DNA of 64,000 nt from Actinobacillus indolicus. GTDB taxonomy: Bacteria; Pseudomonadota; Gammaproteobacteria; Enterobacterales; Pasteurellaceae. The notes under the pieces were generated by a model. The model was not told where the DNA came from. It did not search any database and was given only the letters and a program-made list of their open reading frames with translations. The position numbers and the translations under genes are program-made. Numbering within the stretch: position 1 is the stretch's first letter; every line of letters starts with the position of its first letter. Below, one piece after another: positions 43,714 through 52,502 of this stretch. The DNA lies in the NCBI RefSeq assembly GCF_004519515.1, contig NZ_CP038145.1, positions 310,001 to 374,000 on the forward strand, written 5' to 3'.

Positions 43714-44024
43714 TATGTTGTTTCCATTGATTTCACGGACAGGCGAATCCACTCCAGCGCAATTTCTCGATGCGCAATCAATAAATTATACACCGCATCT
43801 TCGCTCAATACGCCTCGTACCATTTCTGCAGGAATTTCCCCTCGCTCATCCGCATTATAATCGTCTTGCCACTCTTCAGCATAATAATTTTCTAATGTTT
43901 TAAGCTTTGGAAACATCGCTGTCCACTCTTGTTGAATTTGCTCCATTTTATTTATTAAGCTATTGGCGTCATTTAAAATTTGTTCCATTTCACTAATTTT
44001 GGTTAAACGTTCAACAGATAACAT
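43713..44024 (-). CDS. DUF4298 family protein
   Basis: A 103-residue, mostly helical, acidic protein with a predicted N-terminal coiled coil (RLTKISEMEQILNDANSLIN) and the DUF4298 pattern ENYYAEEWQDDYNADERGEIP. Function is unknown. It is translationally coupled to lpxL (TAATG), which hints at an envelope link but does not show one. Confidence 0.72.
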   Translation of the reverse strand: MLSVERLTKISEMEQILNDANSLINKMEQIQQEWTAMFPKLKTLENYYAEEWQDDYNADERGEIPAEMVRGVLSEDAVYNLLIAHREIALEWIRLSVKSMETT

Positions 44025-44195
44025 AGCCCCTCCTAAAATATCGTTGGAATTATAGTCAAAAACGATAAAAAAGTGTTAAGTAGATCAAGTTTTTGAGATT
44101 TGTTTTAATTTTGGGGTTGAAATTTTGGAGTGAAAGGCATACTTTGAAGTCATCCATTAATCGACCAATAAGGTCATAACAAAGAGGTAAATGCT

Positions 44196-44522
44196 ATGAC
44201 AATCAATATTTCAAGCAAACAAATGGAAGTAACTCCTGCAATCCGCGCACACATTGAGGAGCGTTTAGCTAAACTGAATAAATGGCAAACCCAATTAATT
44301 AACCCTCATTTTATTATTCATAAACTTCCTAATGGCTATGAAGTGGAAGCCTCCATTGGAACCCCTGTTGGCGACTTATTTGCAAAAGCACAAGATGATG
44401 ATCTTTATAAAGCAATTAATGAAGTGGAAACCAAACTTGAAACACAATTAAATAAACAAAAACATAAAGGTGAAGCACGTCGAGCAGAAGACAGCATTAA
44501 AAAAGCGAATGAAGCATTGTAA
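44196..44522 (+). CDS. raiA: Ribosome-associated translation inhibitor RaiA
   Basis: A 108-residue protein, MTINISSKQMEVTPAIRAH onward, with KLNKWQTQLINPHFI, INEVETKLETQLNKQKHKGEARR. The length and basic C-terminal helix match YfiA/RaiA, which binds the 30S A site and stabilises 70S ribosomes in stress. It has its own 170-bp upstream region and a terminator. Confidence 0.93.
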   Translation: MTINISSKQMEVTPAIRAHIEERLAKLNKWQTQLINPHFIIHKLPNGYEVEASIGTPVGDLFAKAQDDDLYKAINEVETKLETQLNKQKHKGEARRAEDSIKKANEAL

Positions 44523-44539
44523 TATTCATTATTAATGAC

Positions 44540-44567
44540 AACGGGGCAATTCAGCCCCGTTTATTTT
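44540..44567 (+). terminator. raiA terminator
   Basis: AACGGGGC pairs with GCCCCGTT around AATTCA and is followed by TATTTTTG. It lies 17 bp after the raiA stop. Confidence 0.88.
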
Positions 44568-44601
44568 TGCACAAATATCTGAAATCTTAACGCTTGTTTG
44601 A

Positions 44602-45387
44602 CTAATCAGCCAAAAAAAGCGGCCCTAAATTACTTTTCGGAATCCCAAAATGTTCAGGATAAGTGACATCTACCAAATACAAGCCTTCTGCTTTCGCCGT
44701 AGGTGCGGCAAGGGTTCTGTCCCGTTGTTCCAGTAGCCATTTTATCCACTCTACGGGCTGTCTGCCCTGTCCAACTTCGATCAAACTGCCCACGATATTT
44801 CTTACCATATGATGTACAAAGGCATTGGCTTGAATATCGACAATAATATAGTCTTGTTGGCGACTCACTTGAAGATGATGAACGTTTCGCCAAGGCGTAT
44901 GAGATTGGCATTGTGCAGCTCGAAATGAACTAAAATCATTTTCGCCTAACAAAAACTGCCCTGCTTGGTGCATTTTCTCGTGGTCAAGCGGGTGATAATA
45001 GTGCGAAACGCCTTTAGGCAAAATGGCTGAACGCAATTTATGGTTATAAATAATGTAGCGATAGCGGCGAGCCGTCGCACTAAAACGGGCATGAAAATCC
45101 TCGCTCACTTCAACTGCCCATTTCACCGCAATATCTGCTGGCAAATGGGTATTTGTGCCAAAGCACCAACTTTGTAACGGGCGATTCGCTTCGGTTTCAA
45201 AGTGAACAACCTGCCCTGTACCGTGTACGCCTGCATCTGTTCGCCCTGCACAAAATACCTCGCACGGTGTATTTGCAATTATGGATAAGGCTTCTTCGAG
45301 CTTCTGTTGTACCGAATCGACATTTTGCTGGCGTTGCCAACCAAAATAGTGACTGCCGTCATATTCAATCCCTAAGGCGATTTTCAT
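44602..45387 (-). CDS. truA: tRNA pseudouridine(38-40) synthase
   Basis: A 261-residue enzyme that modifies the anticodon arm of tRNAs. The catalytic aspartate is D51 in AGRTDAGVHGTGQV, and the FVHHMVRNIVGSLIEVG motif follows. Length is near E. coli TruA (270). It lies 27 bp after folE. Confidence 0.96.
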   Translation of the reverse strand: MKIALGIEYDGSHYFGWQRQQNVDSVQQKLEEALSIIANTPCEVFCAGRTDAGVHGTGQVVHFETEANRPLQSWCFGTNTHLPADIAVKWAVEVSEDFHARFSATARRYRYIIYNHKLRSAILPKGVSHYYHPLDHEKMHQAGQFLLGENDFSSFRAAQCQSHTPWRNVHHLQVSRQQDYIIVDIQANAFVHHMVRNIVGSLIEVGQGRQPVEWIKWLLEQRDRTLAAPTAKAEGLYLVDVTYPEHFGIPKSNLGPLFLAD

Positions 45388-45414
45388 TGCAAAAAATTCC
45401 CTTAATCTTACCGC

Positions 45415-46071
45415 TTATTTGCTAATTAACGATAAGAACTCTTTGCGAGTCTCTCTGTCTTGTAAAAACACACCGCCGAATGCAGATGTCATTGTTTGGC
45501 TATGGGTATCTTTCACCCCACGACATTTCACACAGAAATGGGTTGCTTTCACATAAACTGCCACATCTTCCGTTTCTAAAATGGTTTGAAATGCGGTTAA
45601 AATCTGTTCGGTAAAACGTTCTTGAACCTGTGGGCGTTGTGCAAAAAACTGCACAACACGGTTAATTTTTGATAATCCAATAACCCAATCTTTCGGGTAA
45701 TACGCCACGGCGACTTTACCGTCAATTGTTACAAAGTGGTGTTCACAGGTGCTGGTTAAGGTAATATCGTCCACCAAAACCATTTCGCTCACTTTCATCT
45801 GGTTTTTGATTTTGGTGATTTTGGGGAAGGTTTCATAATCTAAGCCACTAAAGATTTCGTCCACATACATTTTCGCTAAACGGTGTGGCGTTTCTTCGAG
45901 GCTGTCATCACGCAAATCTAAGCCAAGAAGTTCTAATACGGAACGCATATGTTGCTGAATTTCACTACGACGAGAATCTTTATCTTTTTGATGGGCGACC
46001 GTCGGGGTTTCTATGCCTTTAGCAAGAAGGGCATCACGTACACTTTGTGCTTCTGGAGAGATGTTGCTCAT
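45415..46071 (-). CDS. folE: GTP cyclohydrolase I
   Basis: A 218-residue enzyme that opens the folate pathway from GTP. The zinc ligands are visible in TSTCEHHFV (Cys and His) and THFCVKCRGV (Cys), with VIGLSKINRVVQFFAQRPQVQERF between. Its 27-bp spacing to truA on the same strand suggests a two-gene unit. Confidence 0.96.
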   Translation of the reverse strand: MSNISPEAQSVRDALLAKGIETPTVAHQKDKDSRRSEIQQHMRSVLELLGLDLRDDSLEETPHRLAKMYVDEIFSGLDYETFPKITKIKNQMKVSEMVLVDDITLTSTCEHHFVTIDGKVAVAYYPKDWVIGLSKINRVVQFFAQRPQVQERFTEQILTAFQTILETEDVAVYVKATHFCVKCRGVKDTHSQTMTSAFGGVFLQDRETRKEFLSLISK

Positions 46072-46189
46072 GGGGTTTCCTCTAAAAATTTAAGCGAAAG
46101 ATTCTACCAAATTACCTTAAAAATACAACGTAATCGGTAAAAATCGTGTAGAATCATTCGCAATTACATCAAAAAGAGAATAATAAAAT

Positions 46190-46888
46190 ATGTATTACCA
46201 TTTTAATGCTCAACTTGTTTCCCCTGAACAACAAACTTTTATACAACAATTACTGGATTGCAAAGATTTTAGTCAATCCGACCGCTTGTTAGGTTCATCA
46301 AAAGGGCGTGGCACAACTTGGTTTCTCAATACCGAAAAAGAACTCGGTGTAAATAGCGTACTTCGCCATTATTATCGTGGTGGGCTGTTTGGTAAGTTCG
46401 TCAAAGATCACTATTTTTTTCAAGGCTATGAAAAAACACGAGCCATGCAAGAGTTCCGTTTACTCGCCCAACTCTCGCAATGGCAAATTCCAGTACCCCG
46501 CCCGATTGCAATTCGCGTAAAACGCCAATATTGTTTCTATCAAGCGGATATTTTGTTAGAAAAAATTGCAGATACCCAAGATCTAAGCCAATATCTACAA
46601 ACAAAAAACTTAACGCCTGCACAATATCAGCAGATCGGGCAACTGATCCGTCAGCTACACGATCATCAAGTTCATCACTCAGATCTCAACATTCATAACA
46701 TTTTGATCGACACCCAAGGCAAATTTTGGCTAATTGATTTTGATAAATGCCAAATTTCGCAGGGGAATGAATGGAAGCAAAGTAATTTAGATCGGCTATT
46801 GCGCTCTTTTAATAAAGAGAAAGGAAGATTGCAGATTCGCTTTGAACAAGCTGATTGGCAAGCACTCGTACAAGGCTATGACAGCTAA
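46190..46888 (+). CDS. kdkA: 3-deoxy-D-manno-octulosonic acid kinase
   Basis: A 232-residue kinase that phosphorylates the single Kdo of the lipopolysaccharide core, a trait of Haemophilus and related genera that use one Kdo. The kinase-like motifs are VHHSDLNIHNILID (catalytic Asp) and FWLIDFDKC (metal-binding Asp). GRGTTWFL at the N-terminus fits the family. It is divergent from folE. Confidence 0.93.
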   Translation: MYYHFNAQLVSPEQQTFIQQLLDCKDFSQSDRLLGSSKGRGTTWFLNTEKELGVNSVLRHYYRGGLFGKFVKDHYFFQGYEKTRAMQEFRLLAQLSQWQIPVPRPIAIRVKRQYCFYQADILLEKIADTQDLSQYLQTKNLTPAQYQQIGQLIRQLHDHQVHHSDLNIHNILIDTQGKFWLIDFDKCQISQGNEWKQSNLDRLLRSFNKEKGRLQIRFEQADWQALVQGYDS

Positions 46889-47031
46889 AAGAAAGAGTGA
46901 ATCGCTCATCACGGTTCACCCTCTTATCATAGAATAAGAGTACTTTGTATCAGTATATTCAGTTTTAAGCAGAACAATCATTAGTTTTTTCTTTTTATTC
47001 CTTTTTTGCATAAAAAATTTCATTTTCTTAA

Positions 47032-47059
47032 TTGACATAGCAATCTAGACGTCTAAAAT
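47032..47059 (+). promoter_or_regulatory. metNIQ promoter with MetJ box
   Basis: TTGACA (47032-47037) and TAAAAT (47054-47059) form a promoter with a 16-bp spacer. Between them lies AGACGTCT (47047-47054), the exact MetJ operator unit, preceded by a partial unit (AGCAATCT). MetJ with SAM would block this promoter directly. Confidence 0.87.
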
Positions 47060-47100
47060 AGCCAAAATTTTCATTTTTAATAACGTGTGGATAGATAGCT

Positions 47101-48135
47101 ATGATTCAGCTGAAAAATATCAGCAAGCAGTTTGATGTTAAGGGCAAAAAAATTACTGCCCTTGATAATGTCAATCTTGAAGTACCCAAAGGCACAATTT
47201 ATGGGGTTATTGGTGCTTCAGGTGCAGGTAAAAGTACATTAATTCGTTGCGTAAACCTATTAGAACGCCCAACGATTGGGCAAGTGATTGTAGATGGCAA
47301 AGATTTAACAACACTCTCAGAAAAAGAGTTAAATCTTGCTCGTCGTAAGATCAGTATGATCTTCCAGCATTTTAATTTGCTCTCTTCTCGCACTGTGTTT
47401 GAGAATGTGGCGTTATCGTTAGAATTAAACCATACGCCAAAAGAGCAGATTCATCAGAAAGTGAATGAATTACTTGAATTGGTCGGTTTATCGGACAAAC
47501 ATGATGTTTACCCAAGTAATCTTTCTGGCGGTCAGAAACAACGTGTGGCGATCGCTCGTGCGTTGGCGAACGATCCACAAGTATTACTCTGTGACGAAGC
47601 AACCAGTGCGTTAGATCCAGCGACAACACAATCGATCTTACAATTACTCAAAGATATTAATAAACGTTTAGGCTTAACGATCTTATTAATTACGCACGAA
47701 ATGGAAGTGGTAAAACGCATTTGCGATCGTGTTGCAGTTATTGATAAAGGGCAATTAGTTGAAAGTGGTTCGGTCAGCGAAATTTTCTCTAATCCGAAAA
47801 CGGAATTGGCACAACGTTTTATTCAATCCACTTTCCATATTGAATTACCGCAAGAGTATATGGATCAGCTTTCTCCAAACCAAACGCCAACCAGTAAGCC
47901 GATTATTAAATTTGAATTTACAGGGCGTTCTGTTGATGCACCGTTGCTTTCTCACGCATCAAAGAAATTTGGGATCGATTTTAGTATTTTAATGTCACAA
48001 ATCGACTATGCGGGCGGTGTGAAATTTGGCTTTGTGATTGCCGAAGTAGAAGGTAATCACGATGCCATTTCAGAAGCGAGATTTTATTTGATTGATAATA
48101 ATGTAAAAGTTGAGGTATTAGGCTATGTGGAATGA
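47101..48135 (+). CDS. metN: Methionine ABC importer ATPase MetN
   Basis: A 344-residue ATPase with Walker A GASGAGKST (about residues 38-46), signature LSGGQKQRVAIARAL, Walker B LLCDEATSALD and switch LITHEMEVV. The C-terminal NIL domain (from ~265) binds methionine and inhibits transport when internal methionine is high. It overlaps metI by 11 bp. The MetJ box upstream supports the substrate. Confidence 0.97.
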   Translation: MIQLKNISKQFDVKGKKITALDNVNLEVPKGTIYGVIGASGAGKSTLIRCVNLLERPTIGQVIVDGKDLTTLSEKELNLARRKISMIFQHFNLLSSRTVFENVALSLELNHTPKEQIHQKVNELLELVGLSDKHDVYPSNLSGGQKQRVAIARALANDPQVLLCDEATSALDPATTQSILQLLKDINKRLGLTILLITHEMEVVKRICDRVAVIDKGQLVESGSVSEIFSNPKTELAQRFIQSTFHIELPQEYMDQLSPNQTPTSKPIIKFEFTGRSVDAPLLSHASKKFGIDFSILMSQIDYAGGVKFGFVIAEVEGNHDAISEARFYLIDNNVKVEVLGYVE

Positions 48136-48802
48136 TTTTATCAATGAACTCACACCGAAGATGTGGGAATTGGTGGCGATGTCCACATTAGAAACCTTAT
48201 ACATGGGCTTTGTGGCAACAGCTTTGGCTGTACTTGTGGGGATGCCGATTGGCTTTATTGCATTCTTAACAGGTAAAGGCGAAATTTTAGAGCATAAAGG
48301 ATTACATCAAGTGCTTGATGTCATTATCAATATCGGTCGTTCTGTGCCGTTTATCATTTTGCTTGTCGTGTTATTGCCATTTACTCGTTTATTGGTGGGA
48401 ACCACACTTGGAACAACAGCGGCGATTGTGCCATTAAGTGTTTCTGCGATTCCGTTTTTTGCTCGTTTAACCTCAAATGCACTTTTGGAAATCCCAAGCG
48501 GTTTGACGGAAGCGGCAAAATCTATGGGGGCAACAAATTGGCAAGTGGTTTCAAAATTCTATTTGCCTGAATCTTTACCTATTTTAATCAACGGCATTAC
48601 GCTGACCCTTGTTGCCCTTATCGGCTACTCGGCAATGGCGGGCGCTGTTGGTGGCGGTGGCTTGGGGAACCTTGCTATCAGTTACGGTGAACATCGTAAC
48701 ATGGTCTATGTAAAATGGATCGCAACTATTATTATCGTGGCGATTGTCATGATTAGCCAAAAAATTGGCGATAATCTCGCAAAACGTTACGATCATCGTT
48801 AA
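48125..48802 (+). CDS. metI: Methionine ABC importer permease MetI
   Basis: A 225-residue permease with five or six membrane segments and the EAA loop SGLTEAAKSMGATNWQVVSKFYLPESLP. It pairs with MetN. The overlap with metN and the 39-bp gap to metQ show one operon. Confidence 0.96.
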   Translation: MWNDFINELTPKMWELVAMSTLETLYMGFVATALAVLVGMPIGFIAFLTGKGEILEHKGLHQVLDVIINIGRSVPFIILLVVLLPFTRLLVGTTLGTTAAIVPLSVSAIPFFARLTSNALLEIPSGLTEAAKSMGATNWQVVSKFYLPESLPILINGITLTLVALIGYSAMAGAVGGGGLGNLAISYGEHRNMVYVKWIATIIIVAIVMISQKIGDNLAKRYDHR

Positions 48803-48841
48803 TTTTTAATTTGTAAACACAACTTTCTAGAGGACTTTCCT

Positions 48842-49672
48842 ATGAATTTCAAAAAACTACTTGGACTAGCTCTTGTTTCTGCCCTTGCATTAACTGGCTG
48901 TAAAGAAGAAAAAGCGGCAACAACAGCACCAGCAGAGCCTGCAAAACCAGCTGCACCGTTAAAAGTGGGCGTGATGACAGGGCCTGAAGCGCAAATGACT
49001 GAAGTGGCAGTTAAAATTGCTAAAGAAAAATATGGCTTAGATGTGGAATTAGTTCAATTTACCGAATATACACAGCCAAATGCAGCGTTACATGCTAAAG
49101 ATTTAGATGCAAACGCATTCCAAACCGTGCCTTATTTAGAGCAAGAGAGCAAAGATCGTGGCTATAAAATGGCAATTATTGGCAATACTTTCGTATGGCC
49201 AATCGCAGCATACTCTAAGAAAATCAAGAATATCTCTGAGTTAGCTGACGGCGCAACGATTGCGATTCCAAACAATGCAAGTAATACCGCGCGTGCGTTA
49301 TTATTACTTCAAGCACACGGCGTGATTAAATTAAAAGATCCGAAAAACGTATTCTCAACAGAAAACGACATCATCGAGAACCCGAAAAACATCAAAATCA
49401 AACAAGTTGAAACATCATTGTTAACTCGTGCGTTAGACGATGTGGATTTGGCGATCATCAATAACACTTATGCAGGTCAAGCAGGCTTAAGCCCAGATAA
49501 AGACGGTGTTATCGTTGAGTCAAAAGATTCTCCGTATGTAAACTTAATCGTAAGTCGTGAAGACAACAAAGGCGACGAGCGTTTACAAACTTTCGTAAAA
49601 GCATTCCAAACGGAAGAAGTTTACCAAGAAGCGTTAAAATTATTTAACGGCGGCGTGGTAAAAGGCTGGTAA
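48842..49672 (+). CDS. metQ: Methionine-binding lipoprotein MetQ (first of three tandem copies)
   Basis: A 276-residue periplasmic binding lipoprotein with a lipobox ending LALTGC (lipidated C20). A 25-residue Ala/Pro-rich linker (ATTAPAEPAKPAAP) follows that is missing from the other two copies. The NlpA/MetQ domain opens LKVGVMTGPEAQMTEVAVKIAKEKYG, and IPNNASNTARALLLLQ forms the ligand region. It ends with GGVVKGW, as the neighbours do. These resemble the PlpA-C surface lipoproteins of Mannheimia. Confidence 0.95.
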   Translation: MNFKKLLGLALVSALALTGCKEEKAATTAPAEPAKPAAPLKVGVMTGPEAQMTEVAVKIAKEKYGLDVELVQFTEYTQPNAALHAKDLDANAFQTVPYLEQESKDRGYKMAIIGNTFVWPIAAYSKKIKNISELADGATIAIPNNASNTARALLLLQAHGVIKLKDPKNVFSTENDIIENPKNIKIKQVETSLLTRALDDVDLAIINNTYAGQAGLSPDKDGVIVESKDSPYVNLIVSREDNKGDERLQTFVKAFQTEEVYQEALKLFNGGVVKGW

Positions 49673-49678
49673 TTAGAG

Positions 49679-49707
49679 AAGGCGGTTAGTGATAACCGCC
49701 TTTTTTA
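49679..49707 (+). terminator. Terminator after the first metQ
   Basis: AAGGCGGTTA pairs with TAACCGCCTT around GTGA, then a T tract. It sits 7 bp after metQ and 29 bp before the second copy, so the downstream copies depend on read-through or on promoters of their own. Confidence 0.92.
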
Positions 49708-49750
49708 TCGTTATAAGATATAACAAGGAGTTATTATGAATTTAAAAAAA

Positions 49751-50470
49751 GGGGCTGTCCTAGATAACGACTAAAAGCTCTATTTTAGGTTAAAATAACC
49801 AAATGAGAAAAAGTCGTCTAAGTCAGCATAAACAAAATAAACTCATTGAGCTGTTTGTGGCAGGTGTCACTGCTCGAACAGCGGCTGAGTTGGTAAATGT
49901 AAATAAAACGACAGCAGCCTATTACTTCTATCGTCTGCGATTGCTTATCTATCAAAACAGCCCACATATGGAGATGTTTGAAGGTGAAATTGAAGCCGAT
50001 GAAAGCTATTTTGGCGGCACTCGCAAAGGTAAACGAGGTCGTGGAGCTGTGGGTAAAACCGCTGTATTCGGGCTTTTAAAGCGTGATGGTAAGGTGTATA
50101 CCGTCGTTGTACCGAATACTCAATCTGCGACACTTTTACCGATTATTCGAGAAAAGGTGAAGCCTGACAGCATTGTTTACACCGATTTTTATCGAAGCTA
50201 TGATGTTCTTGATGTGAGTGAGTTTAATCATTTTCGTATCAATCACAGTACTCATTTCGCAGAAAAACAAAATCATATAAACGGAATTGAGAATTTTTGG
50301 AACCAAGCTAAACGTCATTTACGCAAGTTTAACGGTATTCCCAAAGCACATTTTGAGTTGTATTTGAAGGAATGCGAATGGCGTTTTAATCACAGTAACT
50401 TAAAATCTCAAATTTCCATTCTAAAACAATTAGTTAAGGGCAGTCTAAGTTAGTTATCTAGGACAGCCCC
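49751..50470 (+). mobile_element. IS1016-type insertion sequence (IS1595 family, 720 bp)
   Basis: The terminal inverted repeats begin GGGGCTGTCCTAGATAAC at both ends, and the flanks are 8-bp direct repeats TAAAAAAA (49743-49750 and 50471-50478). Size, ends, duplication length and transposase agree with IS1016 of Haemophilus influenzae. It is inserted in the signal-peptide codons of the second metQ copy, in the same orientation as that gene. Confidence 0.95.
49803..50453 (+). CDS. IS1016-type transposase
   Basis: A 216-residue DDE transposase of the IS1595 family. Features include the N-terminal helix-turn-helix (RTAAELVNVNKTTAAYYFYRL), EIEADESYFGG with the first acidic residue, YTDFYRSYD, and NHINGIENFWNQAKRHL. 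The frame is intact, so the element may be active. It fills nearly the whole IS. Confidence 0.94.
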   Translation: MRKSRLSQHKQNKLIELFVAGVTARTAAELVNVNKTTAAYYFYRLRLLIYQNSPHMEMFEGEIEADESYFGGTRKGKRGRGAVGKTAVFGLLKRDGKVYTVVVPNTQSATLLPIIREKVKPDSIVYTDFYRSYDVLDVSEFNHFRINHSTHFAEKQNHINGIENFWNQAKRHLRKFNGIPKAHFELYLKECEWRFNHSNLKSQISILKQLVKGSLS

Positions 50471-51288
50471 TAAAAAAATTATTGAGTGCAACTGTTGTAG
50501 CAACTGTATTTGCTTTATCTGCTTGTGGAGATAAAGCTGAAAAAATCAAAGTTGGGGTGATGTCTGGCCCTGAACACCAAATTGCAGAGTTAGCCGCTAA
50601 AATTGCGAAAGAAAAATATAATCGTGACGTTGAGTTAGTCTCTTTTACTGATTACGGCTCGCCAAATGAAGCGGTTCATAAAGGGGATTTAGATGCGAAC
50701 GCTTTCCAACATAAACCTTACTTAGATAAGGATTCTGCAGATAACGGCTTTAAGTTATCTATTGTGGGAAATACCTTTGTTTATCCGATTGCAGCTTATT
50801 CTAAAAAAATTAAATCTCTCGATGAACTCAAAGACGGTTCAAGTATTGCGATTCCAAATAACCCAACCAATTTAGGTCGTGCGTTGTTATTACTTGAAAA
50901 ACAGGGCTTAATTAAATTGAAAGATTCTACGAATTTACTTTCAACTAAGTTAGATATTGTTGAAAACCCTCGTAATTTAGATATTCGTGAGGTAGATGGT
51001 GAATTGCTAACACGTGTATTAGATGATGTAGAATTTGCCATTATTAATAATACGTTTGCAGGGCAAATTGGGTTAAGTCCGGATAAAGATGGCTTATTCG
51101 TTGAATCTAAAGAATCGCCTTACGTGAATTTAATTGTGACTCGTCAAGGTAACGAAAATAACGAAGCGATTAAAGATTTTGTTAAATCTTATCAAACAGA
51201 AGAAGTCTATCAAGAAGCCTTAAAACTCTTCCAAGGCGGTGTAGTAAAAGGTTGGTAATTTACTTTTACTTCACTTTTAGTGACAATA

Positions 51289-51346
51289 ACAAGCGGTGAG
51301 ATTTTGTAAAAATTTTGCAAAAAAATCGCAAAATCAGACCGCTTGT
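51289..51346. repeat. Uptake-sequence pair between metQ copies 2 and 3
   Basis: ACAAGCGGT (51289-51297) faces ACCGCTTGT (51338-51346) with AAATTTTGCAAAA-type sequence between. It may act as a weak terminator. The short frame running through it is not a gene. Confidence 0.7.
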
Positions 51347-51381
51347 CAGTGATTTTATTGATTAACAAAAAGAGAAACATG

Positions 51382-52173
51382 ATGAATTTAAAAAAAGCAT
51401 TTGGTTTAGCCGTTGTATCTGCATTGGTATTAGCTGGCTGTAACGAGAAAAAAGAAGTATTAAAAGTCGGTGTGATTTCAGGCCCAGAGCATGAAGTCAT
51501 GGAAGTGGCAGTTAAAGTTGCTAAAGAGAAGTATAACCGTGATTTAGAGTTAGTGATTTTCACCGATTACGCAACTCCAAATGAAGCTTTAAACAAAGGC
51601 GATTTAGATGTCAATGCGTTCCAACACAAGCCGTATTTAGACAAACAAATCGCAGATAAAGGCTACAAATTAACGCCTGTCGGTAATACTTTCGTTTATC
51701 CGATTGCAGCTTACTCTAAAAAGATTAAGTCGATCGATGAACTTAAAGACGGCGATAAAATTGCAGTGCCAAATGACCCGACAAACTTAGGTCGTTCATT
51801 AATCTTGCTTGAAAAACAAGGTTTAATTAAGTTAAAAGACAATACTAACTTACTTTCAACCCGTGTAGATATTGTAGAAAACCCGAAAAATCTTGATATC
51901 CAAGAAGTTGAAGCGCCATTACTTCCACGTACCTTAGATGATGTGGCATTCTCTATTATCAACACGACTTATGCAGGTCAAATTGGTTTAACGCCAACGA
52001 AAGACGGCATTTTCGTTGAAGATAAAAACTCACCTTATGTAAATCTTATCGTGTCACGTGAAGACAATAAAGATAAAGAGATCGTGAAAGATTTTGTTAA
52101 AGCGTACCAATCTGAAGAAGTGTTTAATAAAGCGAACGAAGTGTTCAAAGGTGCGATGGTAAAAGGCTGGTAA
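51382..52173 (+). CDS. Third MetQ/Plp-family lipoprotein
   Basis: A 263-residue binding lipoprotein with signal MNLKKAFGLAVVSALVLAGC (C20 lipidated). The mature part opens LKVGVISGPEHEVMEVAVKVAKEKYN and has VPNDPTNLGRSLILLEKQG. It is closer to the second copy than to the first. ATGATG offers two starts; the second (51382) has better spacing from AGAGA. No partner ABC genes lie nearby, so it probably shares MetNI. The ligand may differ (another amino acid or a dipeptide). Confidence 0.92.
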   Translation: MNLKKAFGLAVVSALVLAGCNEKKEVLKVGVISGPEHEVMEVAVKVAKEKYNRDLELVIFTDYATPNEALNKGDLDVNAFQHKPYLDKQIADKGYKLTPVGNTFVYPIAAYSKKIKSIDELKDGDKIAVPNDPTNLGRSLILLEKQGLIKLKDNTNLLSTRVDIVENPKNLDIQEVEAPLLPRTLDDVAFSIINTTYAGQIGLTPTKDGIFVEDKNSPYVNLIVSREDNKDKEIVKDFVKAYQSEEVFNKANEVFKGAMVKGW

Positions 52174-52192
52174 TTTAGCTTTAGGTTTAAAA

Positions 52193-52474
52193 GGCATAGT
52201 TGACAAAAATGGTTGTTTTTTTACAAACTATGCCTCTAATAAAAAAATTGTTGATTTTAATTATTTTTACAATTATTATCAACTCTTTTTATTTAAAAAA
52301 AATCCTTTATAAACATAATATTATACTTTTTCGTTAATCCGTTATGAACAGATAATTTTTATTTCAGTTCTTTAAATAATCCATCCAATTGATTCGTTGT
52401 TTTTTCTATATTTAAATGAGCATCTTCATCAAAGAAAAATAAATATTTCATATAGTATTTTAAACTAGCATAAG
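52193..52474 (-). mobile_element. Decayed left end of the same IS family as at 7842
   Basis: The first bases, GGCATAGTTGACAAAAATGG, and the following ~280 bp match 7842-8123 with scattered substitutions and small gaps. They cover the left end and the region encoding the last ~85 residues of the transposase, with the frame lost. The right half is missing: similarity stops about 25 bp before the first CRISPR repeat. The remnant begins 20 bp after the third metQ copy. Confidence 0.9.
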
Positions 52475-52482
52475 AGAAACTG

Positions 52483-52502
52483 CTAAAATTTATAAATTTT
52501 AG
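52483..52502. repeat. Perfect 20-bp AT-rich palindrome at the array edge
   Basis: CTAAAATTTATAAATTTTAG is its own complement. Its last bases take the place of the 5' end of the first, degenerate CRISPR repeat. It could be a protein site, a weak cruciform, or chance in AT-rich DNA. Confidence 0.6.

Larger units (their letters stand above)
49736..51258 (+). pseudogene. Second MetQ/Plp lipoprotein gene, split by an IS1016-type element
   Basis: The gene starts at the ATG at 49736 (RBS AAGGAG), is broken after five codons by the IS, and resumes at 50479. Removing the IS and one 8-bp duplication restores MNLKKLLSATVVATVFALSACG, a normal lipoprotein signal with lipidated C21, and an intact 264-residue MetQ-family protein. 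As it stands, the only in-frame start is the TTG at 50482, giving MSATVVATVF, which lacks the Lys residues needed for good export. The rest of the frame has no other damage, so the insertion looks recent. Confidence 0.92.

Noticed and set aside
46892..46930. A possible terminator after kdkA
   Set aside because: AGAGTGAA and TTCACCCTCT pair only imperfectly and there is no T tract.
46889..47100. A SAM or methionine riboswitch before metN
   Set aside because: The leader is short and lacks a multi-helix fold; the MetJ box in the promoter explains regulation.
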